A DNA stretch of 64,000 nucleotides from Daphnia pulex (lineage: Eukaryota; Arthropoda; Branchiopoda; Diplostraca; Daphniidae). This document shows, in pieces, positions 10,801-20,938 of this stretch. The stretch's first letter is position 1; the number at the start of each line of letters is the position of its first letter. The notes below the pieces were generated by a model. That model made no database searches. It had not been told where the DNA came from and was given only the letters and a program-made list of their open reading frames with translations. The stretch spans positions 6,076,001 to 6,140,000 of the forward strand of contig NC_060027.1 of NCBI RefSeq assembly GCF_021134715.1. The letters run 5' to 3'. The position numbers and the translations under genes are program-made.

Positions 10801-11386
10801 AGGTTTTCAGCATTCTGCTTACACCTTTGGCATAGAGTCACATATTTCACAATCCAACATCAATTGGTACCAACAGCAGCCCTTCTCTCCATCATCCAGA
10901 AGGGTCTGAGATCAGTGTTGGAGATGTGTGTGACAATTTTAATATGATGAAATTTATCTACCACCAAATTTTTACTCTTATGTTTTTGTTTTTCAGGATG
11001 GTTCGGAACAACCCATGGAAAGCTTATCACTCATTGATGCTGTGATGCCTGATGTTGTTGCAAGTCGTCAACAGCAAACCCAGAACAAACAGAAACCACA
11101 AGTGGTAAAGACAGAACCACCAAATTCCAATGGAGATGAACCCATGCATTCCAATCGTAAGATAGTCACTACTTTTTTTTGATCCCCTGAACTGCTTACT
11201 TATTTTCCCTTCAACTATTTAATGAAGGCTGGGAAGAGGAAACAGGAGTAGAGATACCTGCCAGCAAATCTACTGTACTTCGTGGCCATGAATCTGAAGT
11301 TTTCATCTGTCTGCGCCTGAACCCAACAACATTCAGAAGGGTGGAACTGAAGTTCCGAGCAACAAAGATGTCACCTCACTTGACTG
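10801..11386 (+). pseudogene. TBL1/ebi N-terminal fragment, left arm copy
   Basis: TBL1/TBL1XR1 (fly ebi) is a WD40 subunit of the NCoR/SMRT corepressor complex. Three exon-like blocks are present. The first, 10801-10925, has the LisH end (HSAYTFGIESHISQSNIN, then in another frame TAALLSIIQKGL), so a frameshift is present. The second, 10997-11156, reads ESLSLIDAVMPDVVASRQQQ and a Gln/Lys-rich linker. The third, 11228-11386, reads VEIPASKSTVLRGHESEVFI. Homology stops at GHESEVFIC, where the first WD40 repeat should begin. An unrelated LRLNPTTFRRVELKFRATK segment follows up to a good GT donor. The WD40 propeller is absent, so this is a captured, broken fragment. Confidence 0.85.
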
Positions 11387-11584
11387 GTATGTAAGTTGTG
11401 CTATGTAATGCTATGTGTAATGTAATGTGTATGTAAGCAAGTGCTTTTGACGGAAGTGTAAGTTTGGTTTTACTATTTCATTCGATTTGTTTTAATTTTA
11501 TTTCATTTCAAGGTATTTGCTGGGATAACTGAACAGAAGTTTTAAAGAAAGACAGAAACAATTGACAAGACCCATCTCTTCTAG

Positions 11585-11867
11585 ATTTCACCGTCCAACT
11601 GGCTTCTGTAAAAGAATCGAGCAGGCTGAGTCTTGAGACACTGGCAACAGAAGTTTGAGAATGGAAATCACAGATTGATGACCTTCAGAAGGAATTGTTA
11701 GTTGCAGATCCCGATCTTATCGATTTTATGAAAGGTCTGTTAATATTTTTACTGGAACGTGTAATTTCTTTACTTAATTTTTACACTTTTTTCTCAGGAT
11801 TTCTAGTTGAAGCAAAGGAGAAAGTGTTGGCAATGCAGAATGCATTCATGGAACAATTAATCATTTA
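11585..11867 (+). pseudogene. Possible formin FH2 C-terminal fragment
   Basis: Two exon-like blocks lie in the centre of the palindrome: about 11585-11733 (FTVQLASVKESSRLSLETLA, a TGA stop at 11655-11657, then EWKSQIDDLQKELL) and 11799-11867 (FLVEAKEKVLAMQNAFMEQ, ending in TAA). The heptad-like helices and the order 'V..ssrlsletLatEv..l..qi..l...l' followed by 'dFm..Flvea...v..l' resemble the last helices of a formin FH2 domain. The match is from memory and weak. Any coiled-coil protein could give this pattern. Confidence 0.3.
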
Positions 11868-12158
11868 ATTCAACAATTCCAACGTAATACGAAGGAAATC
11901 TGATTTATGGCTTATTTAATAGCTTAGCTTATCGTCGTTAGTAACTTGCATCGTAACGAATTAATTTTTTGGTAGCTTCTTGATTGTTTAAACGAAGTAC
12001 AAGGTTACAATCAATGCATTATAGTAGCGTTGTATAATGTATAATCCACTTAATGGCCACTTAATGAGATGGAATATTGGAATGTTAAACTTTATTGAAG
12101 TGAGAAAAATTTAATTTGAACAAAGTGAGGCTGACTGGAAACAAACTAAGATGAATAA

Positions 12159-13145
12159 TTAAATTTTAGTACCGACACGTTCTTCTAAAATCTGATTTTC
12201 CGTCCGTATCTGTTCGAGGTCACTTTGCAGTCGCCTAATTTTGGTAGCAATATTCTTACGTAATTCGGTCTCCGCCTGCTTACGAAACAAACAGCATCAT
12301 TATTTGACATTATTTGACAATAATGCAAACAAACAAACAAAAATTAGCGAAACATACTTGATCTTCTAAATCCTTTATCTCTCGTGACAAGTTGCCAGAT
12401 TCTTTCACTAATTTTTGGATGTCAGAGCAATCAGTTTGCAATGAAATCAAATACTTGTAAATACGCCGGGCAGTCTCATCCGATTTGGCCATCTAATAAA
12501 AAAAGAAAAAGGTAACAACATTTTTTTATTAATAATATCAGCATTTTGATAGTAAGTAATAGATACCCGAAAAATAATTTCATCCGTAACGGTAAACGTA
12601 CGCTCAACTTTTCCCTGTATTGAATTGATTTCACGCTGCACACTTTTTACATCTTCAAGCACCCGATGCATTTCTTCATTTTGTTTCTTGACGTTGGCTA
12701 CGATACTCAGTATTCTTTGAGTATAAAATGTTCTAAAAAGAAAGAGATACAACTATCTCGTTACTCAAGTGGATAACAAAAGTTTATTACCTTGTTAGTA
12801 CTGAAGGTGGCATAGATTCGATATGCGTTTGAAGTTTTTGTATAGTATCTTCTTTAGTACGAATTTCTTCTACAATGCTTCTTAAGGACGTCACTGTATG
12901 TTCAAGTGCAGCTTTAAGCTTCTCGCCTGCACTCTGTTCAGATAAAAAGAAGAAAATCAGAAACAAAAAATATTAATGTAGAGATACTTAATTACATTTT
13001 CGTGACGAAGAATTTTAGAACACATTATCTTATTTTTATTGATGTATAAAATGTATTGGCACTAGTTACCTGAATAGCATTCAGGTTCCCAATCTTTTGC
13101 CTTGTCAATTGTTTCTGTCTTTCTTTAAAACTTCTGTTCAGTTAT
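12159..13145 (-). CDS. CCDC22: CCDC22 C-terminal exons (partial gene)
   Basis: CCDC22 is a coiled-coil subunit of the CCC complex (CCDC22/CCDC93/COMMD), which works with retriever and WASH in endosomal recycling and also influences NF-kB through COMMD1 and cullin ligases. Five minus-strand exons are readable: about 13070-13145 (QKQLTRQKIGNLNAIQ), 12791-12933, 12567-12732 (EEMHRVLEDVKSVQREINS and VERTFTVTDEIIFR), 12358-12492 (ARRIYKYLISLQ) and 12159-12275, which ends in TAA. Splice sites are good and no stop lies inside. Order and motifs match the C-terminal coiled coil of animal CCDC22. The N-terminal NN-CH domain and most of the protein are missing. The first exon crosses the inner junction at 13101, and its beginning is duplicated in the left arm (to 11569). 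It is either the true 3' end of a disrupted gene or a captured copy. Confidence 0.85.
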
Positions 13146-13283
13146 CCCAGCAAATACCTTGAAATGAAATAAAATTAAAACAAATCGAATGAAATAGTAA
13201 AACCAAACTTACACTTCCGTCAAAAGCACTTGCTTACATACACATTACATTACACATAGCATTACATAGCACAACTTACATAC

Positions 13284-13870
13284 CAGTCAAGTGAGGTGAC
13301 ATCTTTGTTGCTCGGAACTTCAGTTCCACCCTTCTGAATGTTGTTGGGTTCAGGCGCAGACAGATGAAAACTTCAGATTCATGGCCACGAAGTACAGTAG
13401 ATTTGCTGGCAGGTATCTCTACTCCTGTTTCCTCTTCCCAGCCTTCATTAAATAGTTGAAGGGAAAATAAGTAAGCAGTTCAGGGGATCAAAAAAAAGTA
13501 GTGACTATCTTACGATTGGAATGCATGGGTTCATCTCCATTGGAATTTGGTGGTTCTGTCTTTACCACTTGTGGTTTCTGTTTGTTCTGGGTTTGCTGTT
13601 GACGACTTGCAACAACATCAGGCATCACAGCATCAATGAGTGATAAGCTTTCCATGGGTTGTTCCGAACCATCCTGAAAAACAAAAACATAAGAGTAAAA
13701 ATTTGGTGGTAGATAAATTTCATCATATTAAAATTGTCACACACATCTCCAACACTGATCTCAGACCCTTCTGGATGATGGAGAGAAGGGCTGCTGTTGG
13801 TACCAATTGATGTTGGATTGTGAAATATGTGACTCTATGCCAAAGGTGTAAGCAGAATGCTGAAAACCTA
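13284..13870 (-). pseudogene. TBL1/ebi N-terminal fragment, right arm copy
   Basis: Mirror copy of the left-arm fragment (blocks about 13745-13869, 13514-13673 and 13284-13442). It has the same frameshift in the LisH block and the same replacement of the first WD40 repeat, so the damage predates the arm duplication or the arms have been homogenised. This copy lies directly upstream of, and on the same strand as, the CCDC22 exons: the donor at 13284 could splice towards the CCDC22 exon near 13145. Confidence 0.85.
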
Positions 13871-14504
13871 TTTGAAAGGCAATCAGCAGCGATCATGACG
13901 CCATCAGGGTAGGCCAATCATGACGCTACCTATCCACACAAGTTGATAATTACAATATTAGAAACTAAAGATTGAAAATAACATGATAAGAGTTCTCTAA
14001 CATACCCGAATAGAAGATAAACGCCTTACTCCAGTGATAGCATTGCACCATAGACCACGCTATTGATGACGCTTGATGTGTTAGCGTCTGCTATGTGTGT
14101 GAATCGATTTGAAATGAGAATGATTCAGAATCGAATTCTTACAGATCAAATGTAACGAAAATTGCAATTCAAATTTTAAAATGATTAAAAATAAAATGTA
14201 CACATCTTGAAGCTATTTTAATTTTTTTATAAGATTTCTATTTCTTATTTGTAAATTAAACGCTGAAGTTGACGATGAGCAGATGACGCCATCTTCATGA
14301 CGCTATTGAACCACGCTAGTGACGCTACTATCACCGATAGATGGAAATCTTCAAAACCACATTTGGTATTCAACTATAATAGAAATTTCCTTTTCGTGCT
14401 GTATATTAAATCAATTAAAAAAAGAAAAAACCATCAATTTCGCCAGGATAGTTCCACACCGCTTTATGCTGTTGAGCTATTAATTTTCTAAAATATTTTG
14501 TAAA

Positions 14505-14585
14505 TAAAAATCTTTATCGACATGGCCGAGATTTGAACACCGGCGCTTGAGATTCATAGCCCGAGTTGCTAACTACTAGTCCATC
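14505..14585 (-). repeat. tRNA-like segment (SINE-like), right arm
   Basis: Exact mirror of the 10085-10165 segment, with the same box-A-like and box-B-like stretches on the minus strand. Confidence 0.4.
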
Positions 14586-15297
14586 CTTTAGCATATACGG
14601 AGAAGGGAAAACATGGGCGTGTATGGTATGGCCCAGGTAAACCCCCCTTCACTCACCCCTCTCCCATGAGTGCGTGCAGCCTCCCCCGCTCGACCACCCT
14701 TCTGGCCGGCTTGAGCAGCACCTCGCGTCAGCCCCATAAAACAAGAAACTTAAAAGTGATATGCGTTTGTTGCTTAAAAAAAAAACATGAAATTGTTATG
14801 GATATGTTTGAAATCAATCCGTAAGATTTATTTCATCAAACATGTTCATTTCCTACTTCACCTGAGTACTGGCATAGGTAGAGGGGGGAGACGCGTTCAA
14901 GGCTGAGCCGCTGAAAGGGGAGAGACGCGTTCAAGGCTGAGCCGCTGAAGGGGGGATCGAGCTACGGAACAAATAAATGGCGAAGAAAACACGGAAATTT
15001 GTTCATTTTTTTAAATTAGCGATAGTTAATAAGTGAAAACGACGTTTGTAAAAAATGAATTTTACAGTTAAGATAAAGGGGAATACGTTCATCAAAAAAT
15101 AAAGACGGGAATCAGCTGCCTAACATGTGAAAAACGAAACGGCAATGTGTGAAATCAATCATCGTGGTTTGAGCTACGGCAATGAATATATACGGTGGCG
15201 GATCTCTCGTAGATTATTCCGCCTTCTCGCTCATGTAGAGTAGCTCGAATTTATTTTTTTAATATTTCAGAGTACCTTATGGAACTTAGAAATAATT

Positions 15298-15444
15298 GGG
15301 AGAAATAGGCCCACTTTGACGGAGAAATAGGACCGCTTTAAAAATATTTTAAAAGTGGGCCTATTTCGTAGGGTCCTATTTCGTCCGGTCCTATTTGCCG
15401 GGCCTATTTCGTCGGGGCCTATTTCGACCGGTCCTATATCTCCG
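15298..15444. repeat. GAAATAGGNCC motif array, right end of the inverted repeat
   Basis: Mirror of 9226-9372. The run of cggtcctatttg/cgggcctatttc/cggggcctatttc units lies at the outer end, about 15 bp inside the ATTTAAAT border. Confidence 0.75.
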
Positions 15445-15459
15445 GCTTCCATTTAAATT

Positions 15460-17106
15460 GATGGAGATGCATAAAAGGGGCATCGCAAGTTTTCTGTAGC
15501 TGGTGTATGTAATGAATTTACTCGAGCTAAGAAAATTTAAATTTTATGAGGCCGTCAAATGCGAAACCAATTTCTAAAAAATAATAAAGACTTCTGTGGT
15601 AATTCGTAAAAAAACAACTTAAAAGAATGTATCGCCATCGATGTGTTTTCCCACGTGTTGTTTTTTAATTTTTTTCCATTTTGTTTTTTCCCACAATTTT
15701 TGCTGTCGTATGTTCATGTAGAATATCGTTACCGTTCGTATCGTCGAATTTATTTCCATTTGATTTATTGCCGATTTCATTCAACCCAGGTTCATCGGTC
15801 GTCGCCTTCTTCTATTCGCCGTCCCTTCCGTTTACAGTTTATTCCACGCTTATACAACATTCCCCGTTAGTAAAAATTTTGCTCATCCTTTATTTTGTTT
15901 GTCAACCCTCGTAAGGGTCAAAAATTTCGAAATTGAATCTGCCGTCCCCGGCTTCATTACTAGTAACATAAATTCCGATGTATGTGGGTTGATGGACAGA
16001 TCTCTATCGAAGGTGCCCAATATCTGCTATTCTTAGAATCTAAGAGAGGAATACAGCGGGTAGAATAAAAACTAATATATGAAGACCAATGCAAAAGTCA
16101 TACTACGTTTAAAGATACGCGGTGCAGTTGCGTGCCTATAGAAAAATGAAAGTGGCTAATGTAAACGAAATAATACCACCAACCGGGTAGTATTATCCAA
16201 CAAATTGATGTTACAAACGAGGGACATGGGGTCTGGTGTTAAGAGGAAGGCCATCTAGGACAAGTATCAAATGTTGACATTCAAAATAGAATGTGCGTTC
16301 CATGCAAAAATTTTGGCTCCACTAATAAAATCAACTACCGGAGCTTTGGTACTACCACTTTCTACTTTAAGATGAACTTCAAAAGATTTTATGATGGTAA
16401 TAGATAATAGATCTAAAAGTACTCTAGATCTTCAGGTGTGAAATCTCTCCATAGTGATTTTTTACAAGTTAAACGCTAATGTCATCATAAATAATTCCCC
16501 GTAAGTAATTTTTTTCTTGCAGCTTAGCTGCACACTTTTAAAAATTTCACATTTTTATGACGATCAAATGATTCCTTTGGCAAAATACTGGTCTCGATTT
16601 CAAGATTCAAATCATTCAGGAATCCGGTTCTTGTGAATCCATCCACGCCACTGAAGAATCACAGGGATACAATGAACGTTCAGCCGGCGAAAAAGATGTC
16701 GGCCTTCCACTTTTTTCTCTTTCCTCACTATTAACTTATGATTTTTCTACCACATAGAAAGTTGTGTGCACGATGAACTGCCACGGGGATTATAATGGGA
16801 AAAAGCTAACTATGTAAATAATTATTTTATTAATTTTTATTAATAAATTTGTTCATGGTCAAATATATATTGGACCTAAGTAATTGCAAATCTGAAAAGT
16901 CTCTAACTGGCAGGAATCGGTCCATCTTCCATTACTGTGAAATACATGGCTTATGGCTTTGAAGTTGATGCAGAGAGCGAGCATCACTTTTTTGTGTTCT
17001 AACGAAAAACACTATGTCTATAAAATGATGGTTAAATGTTGATTTGTTTGTATAATAATTCATTTAAAAAAAAAATACGAAAGACGGCTTTTTTAATGTT
17101 AACAAG
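15460..17106. other. Non-coding stretch, nothing recognised
   Basis: AT-rich sequence. A T/C-rich stretch at 15640-15900 makes two overlapping short frames with no family features. Confidence 0.45.
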
Positions 17107-17165
17107 AAAGGCAAATAGGACCGGACGAAATAGGCCCACTTTAAAAAAATTTTAATCGGTCCTTT
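17107..17165. repeat. Decayed third copy of the GAAATAGGNCC array
   Basis: Reads ggcaaataggaccggacgaa, then ataggcccac, TTTAAAAAAATTTTAA and CGGTCCT. This is the same order as the end of the giant inverted repeat (9271-9345) but shorter. It shows that the terminal array exists separately from the palindrome, as expected for a transposon family. Confidence 0.7.
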
Positions 17166-17346
17166 GGTCCAGCGTTCGGCGGTTGAACTCCGGCCTAGAA
17201 GTTAAGTAGGCAATGTTCAATCTAGGCGAACCTCGAACCTCGCAAGTTTAGCAGTTTCAGATTTGCAAGTTTCTTCAGAGTAAGTAGAAATTTTGTCAGT
17301 CAGTTAGTCTGAACTGAGGTAATTAATTTGTTTTCCTTAATTTCAG

Positions 17347-18986
17347 ATGGGCAATACCCTTCTAAAATCTTCGAAAAGCTCTTACATGAGTCAGATTATT
17401 GACCGTTTGGGAGACGAAGAAAAATACATCCAAGCCTTGACAGGCTTTGTGTCCTTCGGGATTTTCAAATTCATTGTTTGGCCTAACTTGAAAGACCTCA
17501 ATGAAATGCGAAAATAACTTGTCAAGAAGGAGACACCAAGAAAAATGGAAGATCAACCAGTAGCCACACCACCACCACCAACTACAGACCAGCTGAATAC
17601 TCCAGGTTTTACCGTTGTTTGGGAACAGTATTTTTTTTAAATTTTCAATTCTATTCAATAAACTAATTTTTTTTCTACAGACTGAGTTGGTAAAAAAATA
17701 CGTCTATTTAGTTTTATTAAACAAAAAAAATTGATTGATCTCGTTTTAAACGTCAGCTGCATTATTGATCTGGCGGCCACGAGTCGATTCTATTATCCAG
17801 AGGTATAAACCGAGTTCGAGTTTCTTTTTAATGAAAATAAAATCTGTGGTAAATTTCTGCAGGTTTTCACGGAGCAGGGTATCCAAACACGTCAAAATCT
17901 ATTGCGGAGGACAAAATTCAGTTAAATCTCATGACCGTAAACAAATAAGTCATCAAAAACTAAACGCGGAAATTCAAATGGTGGAGTTTTTACTACTAGT
18001 TTTTACTTTACTACAATTGCAAGTTTTTATAGCTGCAGATTCCTTTCTAAGAAAATCCGAAAAAAGTTTCGATGGTCCCCTGCACTCATTTTCAATCATC
18101 ATTCATCATCATTCATTCATCATTAAATTTTAATTTATTATTTTCATTCCACAGCTTGGTGATTCGTCCCAAACAAAAATGTCACGGGGACAATACAGAA
18201 TTAGCCACAGGCTTTTTGTATTTTTCACGCAAGAATTAGGTACCTGTTACCAGTTCCATCGTGGATATGAAAATGGAAAAATTCGCGTGAATCTTCAAAT
18301 ACATGGTACTTTTATGTTCCATTTTTTTAAAATTTAGTTTACTTAAATTTTTTTTATTTTACAGGAGATGAACTACATAACCAAACCGCAATTATGAATA
18401 CATTTGAGGATGCGAAAGATGCGTGTTTGCGCGAATATATTTCATTTCTCTTCCGAGAAGAAATTTTGACCTGGTATGTTTTTATTTATTTTTTTATTTT
18501 TTATTTTGATTTAAAGTTAATTCCCCCTCCCCACCTTGTTTTTTATTTAGTTATTTTCTTCCTGGACGGAATTTTGATGGCTACCAAAATTCCGTCCGAA
18601 AGGCCCTACTTCCAGGGGGTGGGGTATGTACGTAGTCCACGTATTCCAGCCAACCCTGGATAAAAAGATCAAAGATGAAGGTTGGAATAAGACGGAGATC
18701 CGTTTTAAACAAAGAAATGTTTTTGGATTCATCCTGCTGGTGTTTATTGGAGGAATAAGTAAGTCTAAAATGTCTTTGTGCGTTTTTTATTTATTTTTTA
18801 AATAATTTCTTTCTTTTTTATTCTAAAGAATTCAAGGTAACATCCGTTGATCACATCAAAGAAAAAGCGGTTACCGATGCGTACATGAGGATGTATAAGC
18901 TCCTGTTCCAATCTGGAAAAGTGTCCGCTTGCAGATTCCACAAGATGATGAATGATGGATTGAACCACACAGCCTACTACATCTAA
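17347..18986 (+). CDS. Unrecognised multi-exon gene with an in-frame stop
   Basis: Five plus-strand blocks are visible. Block 1 starts at ATG 17347 after an AG acceptor, so a 5' non-coding exon is possible. It reads MGNTLLKSSKSSYMSQIIDR and a hydrophobic GFVSFGIFKF, hits TAA after about 56 codons, but stays open afterwards (ETPRKMEDQPVATPPPPTT) to about 17604. Block 2 is 18155-18305, block 3 is 18365-18473, block 4 ends at 18758 (WNKTEIRFKQRNVFGFILLV) and block 5 is 18829-18986 (DHIKEKAVTDAYMRMYKLLF, stop TAA). Junctions 2-3 and 4-5 are in phase; the start of block 4 and its link to block 3 are unclear. AATAAA-like signals follow at about 19001. I recognise no family. The stop in block 1 suggests a recently dead gene, or two genes read as one. 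Confidence 0.45.
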
Positions 18987-19742
18987 TGATATTGATCAAT
19001 TTAATAAAATAATAGGCAAGAATTCTCCGGAAATAAGAGTGAATTACGGTTGTCTGACTATATAGTCGGCCTCGGCTTTTTTAGAGCGCCTCAGGACTTT
19101 CTCTCTCTCTCTCATGTAGCATGTATAATCGTATTCATATTCAAAATGTCCCCAACAGACGCGAACGTATTAACATGTGTAACCGCATTCGAGACAGGCA
19201 CACGCAATTCTCAGCTGGAAAAATATATCAGTCGCATATTTTTCATCTATAAGCCAATTTTATTCCCTCCAAGTTTTTTTGTTTATTCACGAACATATTA
19301 TGTAGCCATCGATCCGGCCGGGATGTCTGCAAACTAAATCCCAATCCCGATACAAGACCAAAAAATAACATCAAAAGAATTTTTCTTTCGCTATAGAATT
19401 TTTTAAAATATAATTATAATGATCAAATTCAATCAATTATGTCGTCTGATGCTAACGGCCTCCGCATTGGAACACACCTATAAATGTGTTTAACTTTAAA
19501 TACGCCTGTTGAAGCGAATTCACTTTAAATATAAACAAATATATCGAGGAAATAAAAGATCATATAATAAGAGCTGATGGGAAATGAAATAGGAAATGAG
19601 GCACGCCGGCGAGTCGATCGATGGCGCGTATACGTCAATACGTGTGATGATGGCCAGCTGTCATCGGCTTCTTCTTCTTCTTCTATAATCAAAGGTGCTG
19701 CTCGGGTGGTGAGGAGGCCGTCGCGCTAACCCGGTGATCGTG
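18987..19742. other. Spacer, nothing recognised
   Basis: A short CT microsatellite lies at 19099-19113. Open frames at 19050-19337 show no family features. Confidence 0.45.
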
Positions 19743-20938
19743 TTAACCCGGTGATAGACGGTGACAGCCGGACAAGGTGTAGGTGCTGTAGGCGATGGGT
19801 CCGGGACCAGGTGGGTGACCACCGTCACTTCCGTCCGGAAATGAGATTACAGCAGACCGGTGGTGGGCGATGGCAATATCGTCACAGCCGTGCTGACGCC
19901 GGGGCATGACAGCAGCTCTCGCGGGACTCTCGACATGAAATGATCCAGCGCCGTCCACCGCCGGCGATGAGGGCAGCCCCACCGCTTTGGAGTCGGGCCG
20001 TTTACCGGTGCTGGCCGTCTGCTGCTGGACGACCATCTTGGCCCCATGCCTCATGCTCTGCGTCGTCGCCCTCAAGTTGTTCTTGCTCCTGGCCACGAAC
20101 GAAGCCCCGATCTTGTGACGTCCCACGACGACGTTGAACGTGTTCATCAGGAGCCAGCAGCTGGACGCAAATTACCATTCAAAATTTCAAATCAAATTTT
20201 CCCGCGTCTGACATTGATTGCTTTATAATCCAAAACTCGCCAAATGGTGAAAATGATGGCGATGGCCACTAGGAGCGTGTTGGTTTTACTGAGTTTCTCT
20301 TCGTGGGCCGCCGCCCGGCTGTCGGCCGTCACAGCCGAATCTTTGGCCGTCATCACGGCTGAATTCTGCAGCAGGGTGGCGGTGGCCGTTACTGGTGCTG
20401 GGACTGGGACTGGGAGCGTTATTAAGCAGCGGCTGCGGCGGCTGTTGTGGTTGTTGTTGGCGGGTGGCCTGTTGATGGTTCATGGATGCCATCCGCACTT
20501 GGAGTTTGTTGCAGATGCGGGCGTGAGCCACCGAAACTGTGATGATGGGCAGGGCGTACTGGATCAAGATGCTGCCGATGGAGTAGAGCGATCGGCCGCG
20601 CTCGTTGGGCAACTCTTCCAGGCAATAGTCGACGGAGCTGATGGGCGAATTGGGGATGGGGATGTCGTGGTGCTGGAGCGTGCAAACGATGAAGAGCGGC
20701 AGGGCCAGGACGACGCCCAGAATCCAGATGCCGCCCAGGGCCAGCAGGGCCAGCAGGGCGCCCGTCAGCTGGAAGCTTTTTTTAGTCGGGTAGACGATCA
20801 GTTGGTAACGGTCGAGGGCGATGGTCGTGATGGACAGAGTGAACACGAAAATGGAAACGGCCTGCAGCGAGCCCACCATCTTGCACGAGACGGGCGAATG
20901 GCCTCCAGCGGCCAAGTGTACGACCGGATCTCCATCAA
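19743..20938 (-). CDS. Neuropeptide F/Y-type GPCR, partial
   Basis: Rhodopsin-family receptor resembling the arthropod neuropeptide F receptor. Exon 20241-20938 begins after an AG acceptor and reads from TM3 (CKMVGSLQAVSIFVFTLSIT) through the DRY-position motif LDRYQLIVYPTKKS, TM4 (Trp and Pro present), the ECL2 Cys (SVDYCLEELPNERGRSLYS) and TM5 (YALPIITVSVAHARICNKL) into a Gln/Pro-rich loop 3. TM6 (KLSKTNTLLVAIAIIFTI) lies in another frame, so there is a frame change between about 20480 and 20300. It continues as CWLLMNTFN only if a GC-AG intron at 20161-20240 (donor TG/GCGAGT) is used. No TM7 or NPxxY motif is seen in the remaining frame to 19743, and the TM1-TM2 exons were not found upstream. 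It is either a decaying gene or one with distant exons. Confidence 0.7.
20161..20240 (-). other. Putative GC-AG intron in the GPCR
   Basis: On the minus strand, TG/GCGAGT would be a strong non-canonical GC donor and TTGCGTCCAG the acceptor, giving an 80-bp intron. Using it joins TM6 in frame (FTI-C-CWLLMN). Other phases break the CW motif. Confidence 0.4.

Larger units (their letters stand above)
9211..15459. repeat. Giant inverted repeat with captured host gene segments
   Basis: The arms are 9211-11569 and 13101-15459. Every position x in the left arm pairs with 24670-x in the right arm, so each is 2,359 bp around a 1,531-bp centre. By eye the arms are almost identical (a C/G difference near 9676/14987, four mismatches in 9221-9225). 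The outer edge on both sides is the 8-bp palindrome ATTTAAAT, a possible 8-bp target duplication. Just inside are arrays of the motif GAAATAGGNCC. Each arm carries a TBL1 N-terminal fragment and a tRNA-like segment. The centre carries CCDC22 exons and a possible formin fragment. The layout fits a foldback or Pack-type DNA transposon that captured host DNA, or a recent inverted duplication. Confidence 0.9.

Noticed and set aside
20422..20685. His/Pro-rich open frame opposite the GPCR loop
   Set aside because: Shadow of the receptor exon in another frame. The true frame carries transmembrane motifs.
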